64,000 nucleotides of DNA, from NCBI RefSeq assembly GCF_009727155.1, contig NZ_WNWM01000002.1, positions 6,262,001 through 6,326,000 on the forward strand, given 5' to 3'. A program made the position numbers and the translations under genes. The notes beneath the pieces were generated by a model. That model did no database searches, was not told the origin of the DNA, and saw nothing but the letters and a program-made list of their open reading frames with translations. Position 1 is the stretch's first letter. Each line of letters begins with the position of its first letter. The stretch comes from Pseudoduganella dura. GTDB lineage: Bacteria > Pseudomonadota > Gammaproteobacteria > Burkholderiales > Burkholderiaceae_D. Of this stretch, positions 14,925 through 23,548 are shown piece by piece.

Positions 14925-17522
14925 ATGAGGTATCCCTTGCAAAAGCATTCAATGACGGCCGCCGTGCTGGCCACCCTTCCTTTCATCGCCATCCACGCGC
15001 AGGCACAGGCGCAGGGCCAGCACGAACGCCTGGACTACAAGCTGCCCGCGGCGCCGCTGGAACGGACGCTGCTGCTGATCGCCGCCGATACCGGCGTGGC
15101 GCTCGCCTACGACCCGCGCCTGCTGGGCGGTGCCCGGTCGGCGCCGGTGGTGGGCCGCTACAGCGCGGCCGAGGCGATCGCCCGCGCGCTCGATGGCAGC
15201 GGCTTCGAGCTGGCCGGCAATGGCGGCGGCGCGTTGACGATCCGCCGCGCGATCCAGCGGTCGGCGGCGCCCATGGCGCCGCAGTTCGTCAAGGTGTCGG
15301 CGCCGGCGGCGCCGGCGGCGGTGTCCTCGTCCGCGGCCGCCGCCCAGCCCGCGGCGGCCATGGCGACCGTGACCGTCAGCGGCGCGCGGCAGGGCCGCCG
15401 CGCCGGTCTCGACGAGGACCCGCAGCGCACGCCCACGTCGTCGTACCGGATCGGCGGCGAGGAACTCGACAGGCAGAACATCACGACGATCGAGGAACTG
15501 CAGCAGCTGGTGCCGGGCCTGAACATCCAGAGCACCGACCCGTCGGACATGCAGATCAGCATCCGCGGCGTGGGCGATGGCGGCGGGCAGGCCAGCGGCG
15601 ATTCCAATATCGGCATGCCGGGCAGCGTGGCCGTCTACGTCGACGGCGTCTACCTGGCCCGGCCGGGCATGCTGTCGAGCCTCGGCGACCTGGCGTATGC
15701 CGAAGTGCTGAGCGGCGCGCAGGGCACGATGTTCGGCGCCAATTCCACCGGCGGCGTGCTGAACATCACTACCAAATCCCCGACGTTCGTGCCGGAGGCC
15801 GAAGTCACCGTGTCGGCGGGCCAGCACGGCTACCAGCGCGTGCGCGGCGTGGTCTCCGGCCCGCTGTCCGAAAACTGGGCCGGCCGCCTGAACGTCGTGC
15901 GTAGCGCGTCCGACGGCGCCGTGACCAACATCCGCAACGGCAACAAACTCAATGGCGGCTCGTCGAACGGTGTCCGCGGCCAGTTGCTGTATCGGGGCGG
16001 CGACAGCTTCACGCTGCGCCTTGCCACCGACTACAACAACAGCAACAGCGAGCCGACATCGGTGCTGGTGGCCACGCACGCGATCAATGGCCGCGACACG
16101 TACCTGACGCACTCCGCCGCTGCCGGCAACAACGTGGTGTTCGGCCCGAACGTGGACCTGGACGACGAAAACCGCATCCACGTGGTGCAGGGCGGCGCGT
16201 CGGCGCTGGCCGAATGGCAATTCGGCGGCGGCTGGCGGCTGCGCTCCGTCACGTCGCTGCGCTACTTCCATTCGCAGCCGACGATGGCGGACGGTCTTTC
16301 CGTGCAGGTCTACGCCAACACCGGCACCGAGGTGCGCGACAAGACCTGGTCGCAGGAACTGCGGGTCGACTCGCCCGCCGGCGGCGCCGTCGACTACGCG
16401 TTCGGCCTCACGTACCTGGGCCAGCATGCCGAGACGCTGGCGCACACGCGCTACGCCAATACCACGGTGCCGGCGAAGTGGCTGGACAGCACCGCGTTCC
16501 GCAACCTGGACATCATCCGCCTCGGGCTGCTGCGCGACCGCATGCTGTCGCCGTTCGCGCAGGGCACGCTGCACGTGGGCGATGCCGTCGACATCACGGC
16601 CGGCGTGCGCGCCAACATCCAGAAGAAGGGCGGCAGCTTCATCCGGTACAACCGCGTGCCCTTCAACTCCGGCTACCTGGAAGAGCAGCATACGCTGCCA
16701 TCGGGCACGCTGACCGCCAGCTGGCGCTTCGCGCCGGGCTGGAGCACCTATGCGGCGGCCTCGTACGGCGAGAAGTCGGGCGGCCTGAACATCTCGGCCG
16801 GCGCGGCGCGCCAGGCCGGCCTCGATTCGCTGTACATCAAGCCGGAAAAGACGAAGAGCGCCGAGGTCGGCGCGAAGGCCAGCCTGGCCGGCGACCGGCT
16901 GGCGCTGAAGGGCGCGCTGTTCCTTACCGAGATCAGCGATTTCCAGACGCAGGGCTACAACCCCGACGACCAGCAGGTGTACCTGCTGAACGCCGGCACG
17001 TTCATCTCGCGCGGCGCCGAGGCCAGCGCGCGCTGGACGCCGGACCGCAACTGGAGCATCGACGCGGCGGCCGTCTACAACGACACGTACTACACGCACT
17101 ACGCCAACGCGCGCTGCGCACCGGAAGTGACGCTGGCGCCGAATCCGCCGCCGTCGTGCAACCTGACGGGCCAGCGCGTGTTCAACGCGCCGCGGCTGAC
17201 CGCCAATACGAGCGTGCGCTACGACTGGACCGCGGAAAACGGCCTGCGTTCGTTCGTGTCGGCACGGTATGCCTACCGCAGCTGGATGTTCGGTACCGTC
17301 GACGCGTCGCAGTTCACCCGCGTGCCGGGCTACGGCCTGGCATCGTTCGCCGCCGGCACCGGGGCCAAGGCAGGAGCGGGCGAGTGGACCGCGTCGGTAT
17401 TCCTGAACAACGCGTTCGACAAGACGTACTACAAGCGCCTCGTGAACGGCGACTACGGCTCGGTGGCCGGCTGGCTGGGCGAACGTCGTACACTTGGCGT
17501 CACGCTGGCATACCGCTACTGA
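14925..17522 (+). CDS. STN-domain TonB-dependent receptor (transducer type)
   Basis: An 865-residue receptor. A signal peptide (1-28, ending HAQAQA) is followed by a secretin/TonB short N-terminal signalling domain (about 32-105; DYKLPAAPLERTLLLIAADT, YSAAEAIARALDGSGF). An Ala/Pro-rich linker leads to a plug (about 145-300; IEELQQLVPGLNIQ, SIRGVGDGG, GAQGTMFGANSTGGVLNI) and a barrel ending LGVTLAYRY. The STN domain and the FecI/FecR genes just upstream mark it as a signal transducer. The plug wording (VAVYVDGVYLARPGM) is closer to receptors for organic or sugar substrates than to siderophore receptors. A lyase-like gene starts 84 bp downstream. Confidence 0.9.
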   Translation: MRYPLQKHSMTAAVLATLPFIAIHAQAQAQGQHERLDYKLPAAPLERTLLLIAADTGVALAYDPRLLGGARSAPVVGRYSAAEAIARALDGSGFELAGNGGGALTIRRAIQRSAAPMAPQFVKVSAPAAPAAVSSSAAAAQPAAAMATVTVSGARQGRRAGLDEDPQRTPTSSYRIGGEELDRQNITTIEELQQLVPGLNIQSTDPSDMQISIRGVGDGGGQASGDSNIGMPGSVAVYVDGVYLARPGMLSSLGDLAYAEVLSGAQGTMFGANSTGGVLNITTKSPTFVPEAEVTVSAGQHGYQRVRGVVSGPLSENWAGRLNVVRSASDGAVTNIRNGNKLNGGSSNGVRGQLLYRGGDSFTLRLATDYNNSNSEPTSVLVATHAINGRDTYLTHSAAAGNNVVFGPNVDLDDENRIHVVQGGASALAEWQFGGGWRLRSVTSLRYFHSQPTMADGLSVQVYANTGTEVRDKTWSQELRVDSPAGGAVDYAFGLTYLGQHAETLAHTRYANTTVPAKWLDSTAFRNLDIIRLGLLRDRMLSPFAQGTLHVGDAVDITAGVRANIQKKGGSFIRYNRVPFNSGYLEEQHTLPSGTLTASWRFAPGWSTYAAASYGEKSGGLNISAGAARQAGLDSLYIKPEKTKSAEVGAKASLAGDRLALKGALFLTEISDFQTQGYNPDDQQVYLLNAGTFISRGAEASARWTPDRNWSIDAAAVYNDTYYTHYANARCAPEVTLAPNPPPSCNLTGQRVFNAPRLTANTSVRYDWTAENGLRSFVSARYAYRSWMFGTVDASQFTRVPGYGLASFAAGTGAKAGAGEWTASVFLNNAFDKTYYKRLVNGDYGSVAGWLGERRTLGVTLAYRY

Positions 17523-17560
17523 CATACCGCTGCTGACATACTGCTATTGACATACCCTCG
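17516..17560 (+). repeat. Degenerate 14-15-bp tandem repeat after the receptor stop
   Basis: Three copies close to ACCGCTACTGACAT follow one another across the stop codon, each carrying TGACATAC. They fill half of the 84-bp gap before the lyase-like gene. This looks like recent slippage duplication; no function is known. Confidence 0.7.
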
Positions 17561-17606
17561 CCGATATCGCTGTCGGCGACACGATCGAACGACACGAAGG
17601 AGACCG

Positions 17607-20600
17607 ATGGACCGCCGTCAACTGCTCAAACTTTCCGCGCTGCTGGCCGGCGCGCCGGCCGTGACCATGCTGCCCGCGCGCGCCGCCGGCCAGCCGGGGA
17701 CCGCCCCGATCGGCCCGACGACGCTGCGCTGGCTCGACAGCGATGCGCCGGACAGCTTCACCGGCGCCACGTTCGGCGTGCCGTGGCCGCAGGGACTCGT
17801 GCCGCGGGCCAGCGGTTTTTCGTTGCGCGCCACGGCGGGAGGGGGCGCGGCAGGGGCGCCGGCGTCGGCGCCGCCGCTGCAGTCCTGGCCGCTGGCCTGG
17901 TGGCCCGACGGCTCGGTCAAGTGGAGCGCCCACGCGATCGGCGGCGGCACGCCGGCCGGCAGCTACGACCTGCAACCGGGGCCGGCCGCTCCGCAGGACG
18001 GGAACGCGGGCGGCATGGTCAGCCGGCACGGTGCCGACATCGTCGTCGATACCGGCAGGCTGCGCGCCCGGGTGGCGGGGAATGGCAACGGCGTGTTTGC
18101 CGAAGTCGCCCTGGGCGGCCGGACACGGCTGCGCGACGGCGAACTGGTGCTGCTGACCGATGCGACCGATGACAGCGAAGAGGGCGCCGGCCAAAAGCGG
18201 CGCTGGCGCGGCGAGGTTGCGCAGGTGGAGGTCGAACAGGATGGTCCGGTGCGCGCGGTGCTGAAACTGACCGGCACCCACAGGGGGGAGGATGGCACCG
18301 CGCTGCTGCCGTTCACGCTGCGCCTCGAATTCCACCGCGGCAGCGACGCGATCCGCGTGCTGCACACGTTCGTCGTCGACGTGGACCCGGCGAAGTTCCA
18401 GGTGCGCGGCATCGGCCTGCGGTTCGGTACCGTGCTGGACGGCGCGCCGCACGACCGCCACGTGCGCTTCGTGTCTGCCGCCGGCGGCGTGTTCGCCGAG
18501 AGCGTGCGCAGCCTCACCGGCCTGCGGCGCGATGTCGGCGACGACAACGCGGCCGCGCAGGTGGCCGGCCGGCCCCTGCCGCCGGTGGCGCAACTGCCGC
18601 AGGCCATCCGCGACGGCCTGGCGTATGTGCCGGCGTTCGGCGATTACCGGCTGCTGCAGCCGAATGCCGACGGTTTCACCATCGTCAAGCGCACCGCGAA
18701 GGGATATGGCTGGATTCCGGCCGGCGGCGGCACGCGCGCCGGCGGCACCGGCTATGTCGGCGGTGCCGGCGGCGGGGTGGCGTTCGGCGTGCGCAATTTC
18801 TGGCAAAGCCATCCCGGCCAGATCGACATCGCCGGCGCGGCCGGCGACCGTGCCGCCGTCACGCTGTGGCTGTGGGCGCCGGAAGCGCCGCCGATGCAAT
18901 TGCGCTTCTTCCACGACGGCATGGGCCAGGACACGCACGAAAAGCAGCGCGCCGCGCTGGACATCACGTACGAGGACTACGAGCCCGGCTTCGGCTCGCC
19001 GCACGGCATCGCGCGCACCAGCGAACTCGAACTGCAGCTGTTCGCCGCCACGCCGTCCGCCGCGGAGCTGGCAGCGGTCGGCCGGCGCATCGCGCAGCCG
19101 CCACGGCTGCTGCCCACGCCCGAGCGCCTGTACGCGGCAGGCGTGTTCAGCGATTACTGGGCGCCCCGGGGCCGTGGAGGCAGCCGTGCCGGGCCGCTGG
19201 AAACGCGGCTCGCCGGGCTGTTCGACTATTACAAGGGGCAGGTCGAACAGCGCCGCTGGTACGGCTTCTGGGATTACGGCGACGTGATGCACACCTACGA
19301 TCCGCGCCGCCACCAGTGGCGCTACGACGTCGGCGGCTTCGCCTGGGACAATTCGGAACTGTCCACCGACATCTGGCTGTGGCATTACTTCCTGCACTCG
19401 GGCCGGGCCGATGCGTTCCGGCTGGCCGAGGCGATGACGCGGCATACCGGCGAAGTGGACGTGTATCACATCGGCCCGTTCAGCCCGCTGGGCACGCGGC
19501 ACGGCGTGCAGCACTGGGGCGACAGCGCCAAGCAGCTGCGCATCTCCACCGCGATCAACCGCCGCTTCATGTATTACCTGACGGCGGACGAACGCATCGG
19601 CGACCTGCTGACCGAACAGCAGGATGCCGTGCGGCGCCTGCGCGACATCGCGCCGGGCCGCAAGATCGGCCAGAAGCTGGCCACGGGCGCGGACGAGGCC
19701 AGCGTGGGCTTCGGCACCGACTGGGGCGCCATCGCCGGGGCCTGGTTCACGGCCTGGGAACGCACCGGCGACAACGTGTGGCGCGACAGGCTGCTGGCCA
19801 GCATGACCACGATTGCCGCGCAGCCGCACGGCTTCTTCACGGGCGCCGCGATCATGGACCTGCGCACCGGCGCGTTCCGCATCGATACATCGAAGAAGAT
19901 CTCGGTATCGCACCTGTCCGCCGTGTTCGGGCTGACGGAAATCTGCTCGGAGCTGCTGTGCACCTTGCCGGAGCCGGCGTTCCGCGAGGCCTGGCTGCGC
20001 TACTGCCGGCTCTACAACGCCACGCCGGAAGCGCAGCGCGCCGCGCTGGGGCAGGATCTCGGCAAGCTGAACCTCTCGCAAGGGCATGCCCGGCTGCTCG
20101 GCTATGCCGCCGCGCAGGCGCGCGATCCGGCGGCGATGCAGGAAGCGTGGCGCCTGTTCGAAGCGGGCAAGGCGGGGCTGCGCGACGCCGATTTCGCCAT
20201 CCGCCCCGTGCGCGCGCCGGCGGTGCTGAACGATATCGACGAGGCGGCCCGCATGTCCACCAATGCCGCCGCCCAGTGGGGGCTGGGCGCGCTGGGACTG
20301 CTGGCGCTCGATGCACGGGCCACGCCGCCGGGCAAGGTGCTCGTGCGCGACGACTTCCGCAGCTTCGATGGACGCCGCTGGCGCGTGGAAGCGGAAAAGG
20401 GCGATCCGCGCGAAGCCGCCACGGTGAAGGATGGCGCGCTGCTGCTCGATACGCGCGGCGGGCTCACGGTATGGCTCGCGCAGCCGCTCGACGGCCACTA
20501 CGAGATCGCGTACACCTGCACCGTGCTCGACGAAGGCAATCCGGGCGACCGCGTGTCCGACATGAACGTGTTCTGGCAAGCGCGGTTGGACCGGCCGCGC

Positions 20601-20924
20601 TCCGGCAAGCTGGACGATTACGACCGGGTGCCGATGTTCTATGCGGGGATCGGCGGCAACCACAATACGACGACGCGGTTCCGCCGCTATGACGGCAGCG
20701 GCGAGCGCATCCTGCTGCACGAGTACACGGAAAAGCCCTGGCTGCTGCGGGCCAACCATCCGTACCGGGTGCGGATCGTCGTCGATGGTGCCGGTACCCG
20801 GCTGTACGTCGACAATGTGCAGTATTTCGCGTCGCGCGAACGGGTCGGCGCAGGTCTGTTCGGACTGCGCACCACGCTGTCGCGGCAGCGGATCGCCGAT
20901 TTCGCCGTCTATAGTTTGGCGTAA
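17607..20924 (+). CDS. Tat-exported exo-rhamnogalacturonan-lyase-like protein (PcRGLX/YetA type, PL26-like) with C-terminal DUF6250
   Basis: A 1105-residue protein. The start MDRRQLLKLSALLAGAPAV is a twin-arginine signal peptide. The N-terminal RIFT-barrel part (about 35-150) has TFGVPWPQG and the marker WPLAWWPDGSVKWSAHA, as in PcRGLX/YetA-like exo-rhamnogalacturonan lyases. A central beta-sandwich and an alpha/alpha-toroid follow (about 470-880; YGFWDYGDVMHTYDPRRHQW, WDNSELSTDIWLWHYFL). The last 200 residues form a laminin-like DUF6250 domain (MNVFWQARL, MFYAGIGGNHNTTTRFRRYD). It would act outside the cytoplasm on pectin side regions. The ATG at 17607 has GAAGGAG upstream. Family by motif; the substrate is inferred. 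Confidence 0.82.
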   Translation: MDRRQLLKLSALLAGAPAVTMLPARAAGQPGTAPIGPTTLRWLDSDAPDSFTGATFGVPWPQGLVPRASGFSLRATAGGGAAGAPASAPPLQSWPLAWWPDGSVKWSAHAIGGGTPAGSYDLQPGPAAPQDGNAGGMVSRHGADIVVDTGRLRARVAGNGNGVFAEVALGGRTRLRDGELVLLTDATDDSEEGAGQKRRWRGEVAQVEVEQDGPVRAVLKLTGTHRGEDGTALLPFTLRLEFHRGSDAIRVLHTFVVDVDPAKFQVRGIGLRFGTVLDGAPHDRHVRFVSAAGGVFAESVRSLTGLRRDVGDDNAAAQVAGRPLPPVAQLPQAIRDGLAYVPAFGDYRLLQPNADGFTIVKRTAKGYGWIPAGGGTRAGGTGYVGGAGGGVAFGVRNFWQSHPGQIDIAGAAGDRAAVTLWLWAPEAPPMQLRFFHDGMGQDTHEKQRAALDITYEDYEPGFGSPHGIARTSELELQLFAATPSAAELAAVGRRIAQPPRLLPTPERLYAAGVFSDYWAPRGRGGSRAGPLETRLAGLFDYYKGQVEQRRWYGFWDYGDVMHTYDPRRHQWRYDVGGFAWDNSELSTDIWLWHYFLHSGRADAFRLAEAMTRHTGEVDVYHIGPFSPLGTRHGVQHWGDSAKQLRISTAINRRFMYYLTADERIGDLLTEQQDAVRRLRDIAPGRKIGQKLATGADEASVGFGTDWGAIAGAWFTAWERTGDNVWRDRLLASMTTIAAQPHGFFTGAAIMDLRTGAFRIDTSKKISVSHLSAVFGLTEICSELLCTLPEPAFREAWLRYCRLYNATPEAQRAALGQDLGKLNLSQGHARLLGYAAAQARDPAAMQEAWRLFEAGKAGLRDADFAIRPVRAPAVLNDIDEAARMSTNAAAQWGLGALGLLALDARATPPGKVLVRDDFRSFDGRRWRVEAEKGDPREAATVKDGALLLDTRGGLTVWLAQPLDGHYEIAYTCTVLDEGNPGDRVSDMNVFWQARLDRPRSGKLDDYDRVPMFYAGIGGNHNTTTRFRRYDGSGERILLHEYTEKPWLLRANHPYRVRIVVDGAGTRLYVDNVQYFASRERVGAGLFGLRTTLSRQRIADFAVYSLA

Positions 20925-21014
20925 GGGATAAAAATCGAACGATCGTGCCACAAGGGCCGCCGACACGGTCCGCCAGTTCAGGGTAATATTGACGGTTTCG
21001 CACACCGTGTCACT

Positions 21015-21043
21015 TTGATATCACTGCGGCCGATCACTATTTT
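21015..21043 (+). promoter_or_regulatory. Candidate sigma-70 promoter for maeB
   Basis: TTGATA and TATTTT are spaced by 17 bp in a locally AT-rich gap, about 50 bp before the ATG at 21094. Confidence 0.5.
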
Positions 21044-21093
21044 ATAAGCCTGCGCCGACCCGTAGCCGCACGGGCGGTCCTGAAGGAGATTGC

Positions 21094-23310
21094 ATGACGA
21101 ACGACCATAACGACAACAATAACGACAGCGACCAGCGTCGCGAGCAGCAACTGCGTGCGGACGCACTGGAATACCACCGCCTGCCGACCCGGGGCAAGAT
21201 CGAGGTCGTGCCGACCAAGCCGCTGTCGAACCAGCGCGACCTGTCGCTGGCGTATTCGCCGGGCGTGGCCTACGCCTGCGAGGAAATCGCCGCCAACCCG
21301 GCCGCCGCCGCCGAGTACACGTCGCGCGCGAACCTGGTGGCCGTGATCACCAACGGCACCGCCGTTCTGGGCCTGGGCAACATCGGCCCGCTGGCCTCGA
21401 AGCCGGTCATGGAAGGCAAGGGCTGCCTGTTCAAGCAGTTCGCCGGTGTCGACGTGTTCGACATCGAACTGGCCGAGAACGATCCCGACAAGCTGGTGGA
21501 CGCCATCGCGATGCTCGAACCCACCGTGGGCGGCATCAACCTGGAAGACATCAAGGCGCCCGAATGCTTCTACATCGAGAAGAAGCTGCGCGAGCGGATG
21601 AACATTCCCGTGTTCCACGACGACCAGCACGGCACCGCGATCATTTCCAGCGCAGCGCTGCTCAATGCGCTGAAGGTGGCGAACAAGCGCATCGGCGATA
21701 TCCGGCTCGTGGCGTCGGGCGCCGGCGCCGCGGCGATCGCCTGCCTGGACATGATGGTGGGCCTGGGCGTGCGCCGCGAAAACGTGTACGTGACCGACTC
21801 GCGCGGCGTGATCTGGCAGGGCCGCGAAGCCAACATGGAAGCGAACAAGGCGCGCTATGCGCAGCAGACCGATGCCCGCACGCTGGCCGACATCGTGCGC
21901 GGCGCGGACGTGTTCCTGGGCTGCTCGACCGCCGGCGTGCTGACGGGCGAGATGGTGAAGACGATGGCCGATCGCCCGATCATCCTGGCGCTGGCTAACC
22001 CGGAACCGGAAATCCGCCCCGAAGTGGCGCTGGCCGCCCGGCCGGACTGCATCATCGCCACCGGCCGTTCGGATTACCCGAACCAGGTCAACAACGTGCT
22101 GTGCTTCCCTTACATCTTCCGTGGCGCGCTCGATTGCGGCGCCACCCGCATCACCGAGGAAATGAAGCAGGCGTGCGTGGTGGCGATCGCCGAGCTGGCC
22201 GAAGCCGAAGTGAGCGAGACCGTGGCCGCCGCCTATGCCGGCCAGAGCCTCACGTTCGGTCCCGACTACATCATTCCGAAACCGTTCGACCAGCGCCTGA
22301 TCGCCGCGATCGCGCCGGCCGTGGCGAAGGCCGCCTTTGAGTCGGGCGTGGCGGCCACGCCGATCGCCGACCTGGCCGCCTACCGCGCCCAGCTCGAGCA
22401 GCAGGTGTTCCACACCGGCCTGGTGATGAAGCCGCTGTTCAGCGCCGCCAAGGCCGCGCAGAAGCGCGTGGTGTACGCCGAGGGCGACGACGAGCGCGTG
22501 CTGCGCGCCGTGCAGACCGTGGTCGACGAACGCCTGGGCCTGCCGGTGCTGGTGGGCAGCGCGGAGAAGGTCGCGAAGGCGATCGCCGCCGCCGGCCTGC
22601 GCCTGAAACACGGCACCGACTACACGCTGGCCGATCCCGGCACGGTCGATTCCACCAGCCATGCGCTGGCGCTGCTGAAGTCCGGCGATGCGGATGCGGT
22701 GATCTGCGGGCTGCGCGGCAACATCGACTCCCACCTGGAGCAGGTGCGCCAAACCATCGGCCTGGCGCCGGGCGCCGAGGTGCTGGCGACGATGAACGCG
22801 CTGGTGCTGGAAAAGCACACGCTGTTCGTGGCCGACACGCACGTCAACGACGACCCGACGGCGCAGGAACTGGCCGCCATCGCACGGCTGGCCGCCGCAC
22901 AGGTGCGCCACTTCGGCCTGGAGCCGAAAGTCGCGCTGCTGTCCCATTCGACGGCCGGTTCGTCCGAGCGGCCGTCGGCCCGCAAGATGCGCGATGCCCG
23001 TGCGCTGCTGGCGCGGTCGTCGCCGGACCTGCCGGTGATCGGCGAAGTGCAGGGCGACGTCGCGCTGGTCGGCGGCGTGGCGCCCGGCCTGCTGGGCAAC
23101 TTCAGCGGCGAAGCCAACGTGCTGGTGATGCCGTCGCTGGACGCGGCCAACATCGCGTTCAACCTGCTGAAGGTAACCGGCGGCAAGGGCGTGACGGTCG
23201 GTCCCGTGCTGCTGGGCGCCGCGCTGCCGGTGCACGTGCTCGGCCCTGGCGCGACCGTGCGCCGCATCGTCAACATGACGGCGGTTGCCGTGGCTGAAGC
23301 CGTCCGGTAA
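21094..23310 (+). CDS. maeB: NADP-dependent malic enzyme with phosphotransacetylase-like domain
   Basis: A 738-residue enzyme that decarboxylates malate to pyruvate, giving NADPH and linking the TCA cycle to gluconeogenic and lipid precursors. The malic-enzyme part (about 20-430) includes [40 protein letters not shown], the metal-binding [11 protein letters not shown] and the nucleotide fold [17 protein letters not shown]. The C-terminal phosphotransacetylase-like part (about 440-738; [22 protein letters not shown]) is characteristic of long MaeB enzymes and is regulatory rather than catalytic. The ATG has AAGGAGAT upstream. It is a single gene between two carbohydrate-active genes, with its own promoter and a clear terminator. 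Confidence 0.97.
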   Translation: MTNDHNDNNNDSDQRREQQLRADALEYHRLPTRGKIEVVPTKPLSNQRDLSLAYSPGVAYACEEIAANPAAAAEYTSRANLVAVITNGTAVLGLGNIGPLASKPVMEGKGCLFKQFAGVDVFDIELAENDPDKLVDAIAMLEPTVGGINLEDIKAPECFYIEKKLRERMNIPVFHDDQHGTAIISSAALLNALKVANKRIGDIRLVASGAGAAAIACLDMMVGLGVRRENVYVTDSRGVIWQGREANMEANKARYAQQTDARTLADIVRGADVFLGCSTAGVLTGEMVKTMADRPIILALANPEPEIRPEVALAARPDCIIATGRSDYPNQVNNVLCFPYIFRGALDCGATRITEEMKQACVVAIAELAEAEVSETVAAAYAGQSLTFGPDYIIPKPFDQRLIAAIAPAVAKAAFESGVAATPIADLAAYRAQLEQQVFHTGLVMKPLFSAAKAAQKRVVYAEGDDERVLRAVQTVVDERLGLPVLVGSAEKVAKAIAAAGLRLKHGTDYTLADPGTVDSTSHALALLKSGDADAVICGLRGNIDSHLEQVRQTIGLAPGAEVLATMNALVLEKHTLFVADTHVNDDPTAQELAAIARLAAAQVRHFGLEPKVALLSHSTAGSSERPSARKMRDARALLARSSPDLPVIGEVQGDVALVGGVAPGLLGNFSGEANVLVMPSLDAANIAFNLLKVTGGKGVTVGPVLLGAALPVHVLGPGATVRRIVNMTAVAVAEAVR

Positions 23311-23332
23311 GGGCACGCCGTTTCCCTGGAAG

Positions 23333-23367
23333 CGGGGCTGCCGGTTCGCCGGCATGCCCCGTTTTTT
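23333..23367 (+). terminator. Rho-independent terminator of maeB
   Basis: CGGGGC-TGCCGG, loop TTCG, CCGGCA-TGCCCCG with one bulged base, followed directly by TTTTTT. It starts 22 bp after the maeB stop. Confidence 0.9.
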
Positions 23368-23548
23368 ACGCCGAAATTTGCAACTAACCGAATCTGACGG
23401 GAGGCAGCCGGCGGGTGCATTTGCACGACTGATCGAAGGCCGGGCTTGCAGTATCGAAGCGGCCCGGCGGGGCATGCCGGGCGGGCAGCCGTGCACCACC
23501 GTTGAACCAGCCATGCTACCTTCCGCCTTTTGGCGAAAGGAGCATCCA

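Noticed and set aside
17544..21005. A 1153-codon open frame opposite the lyase-like gene
   Set aside because: It has no recognisable domain and a composition typical of antisense frames.
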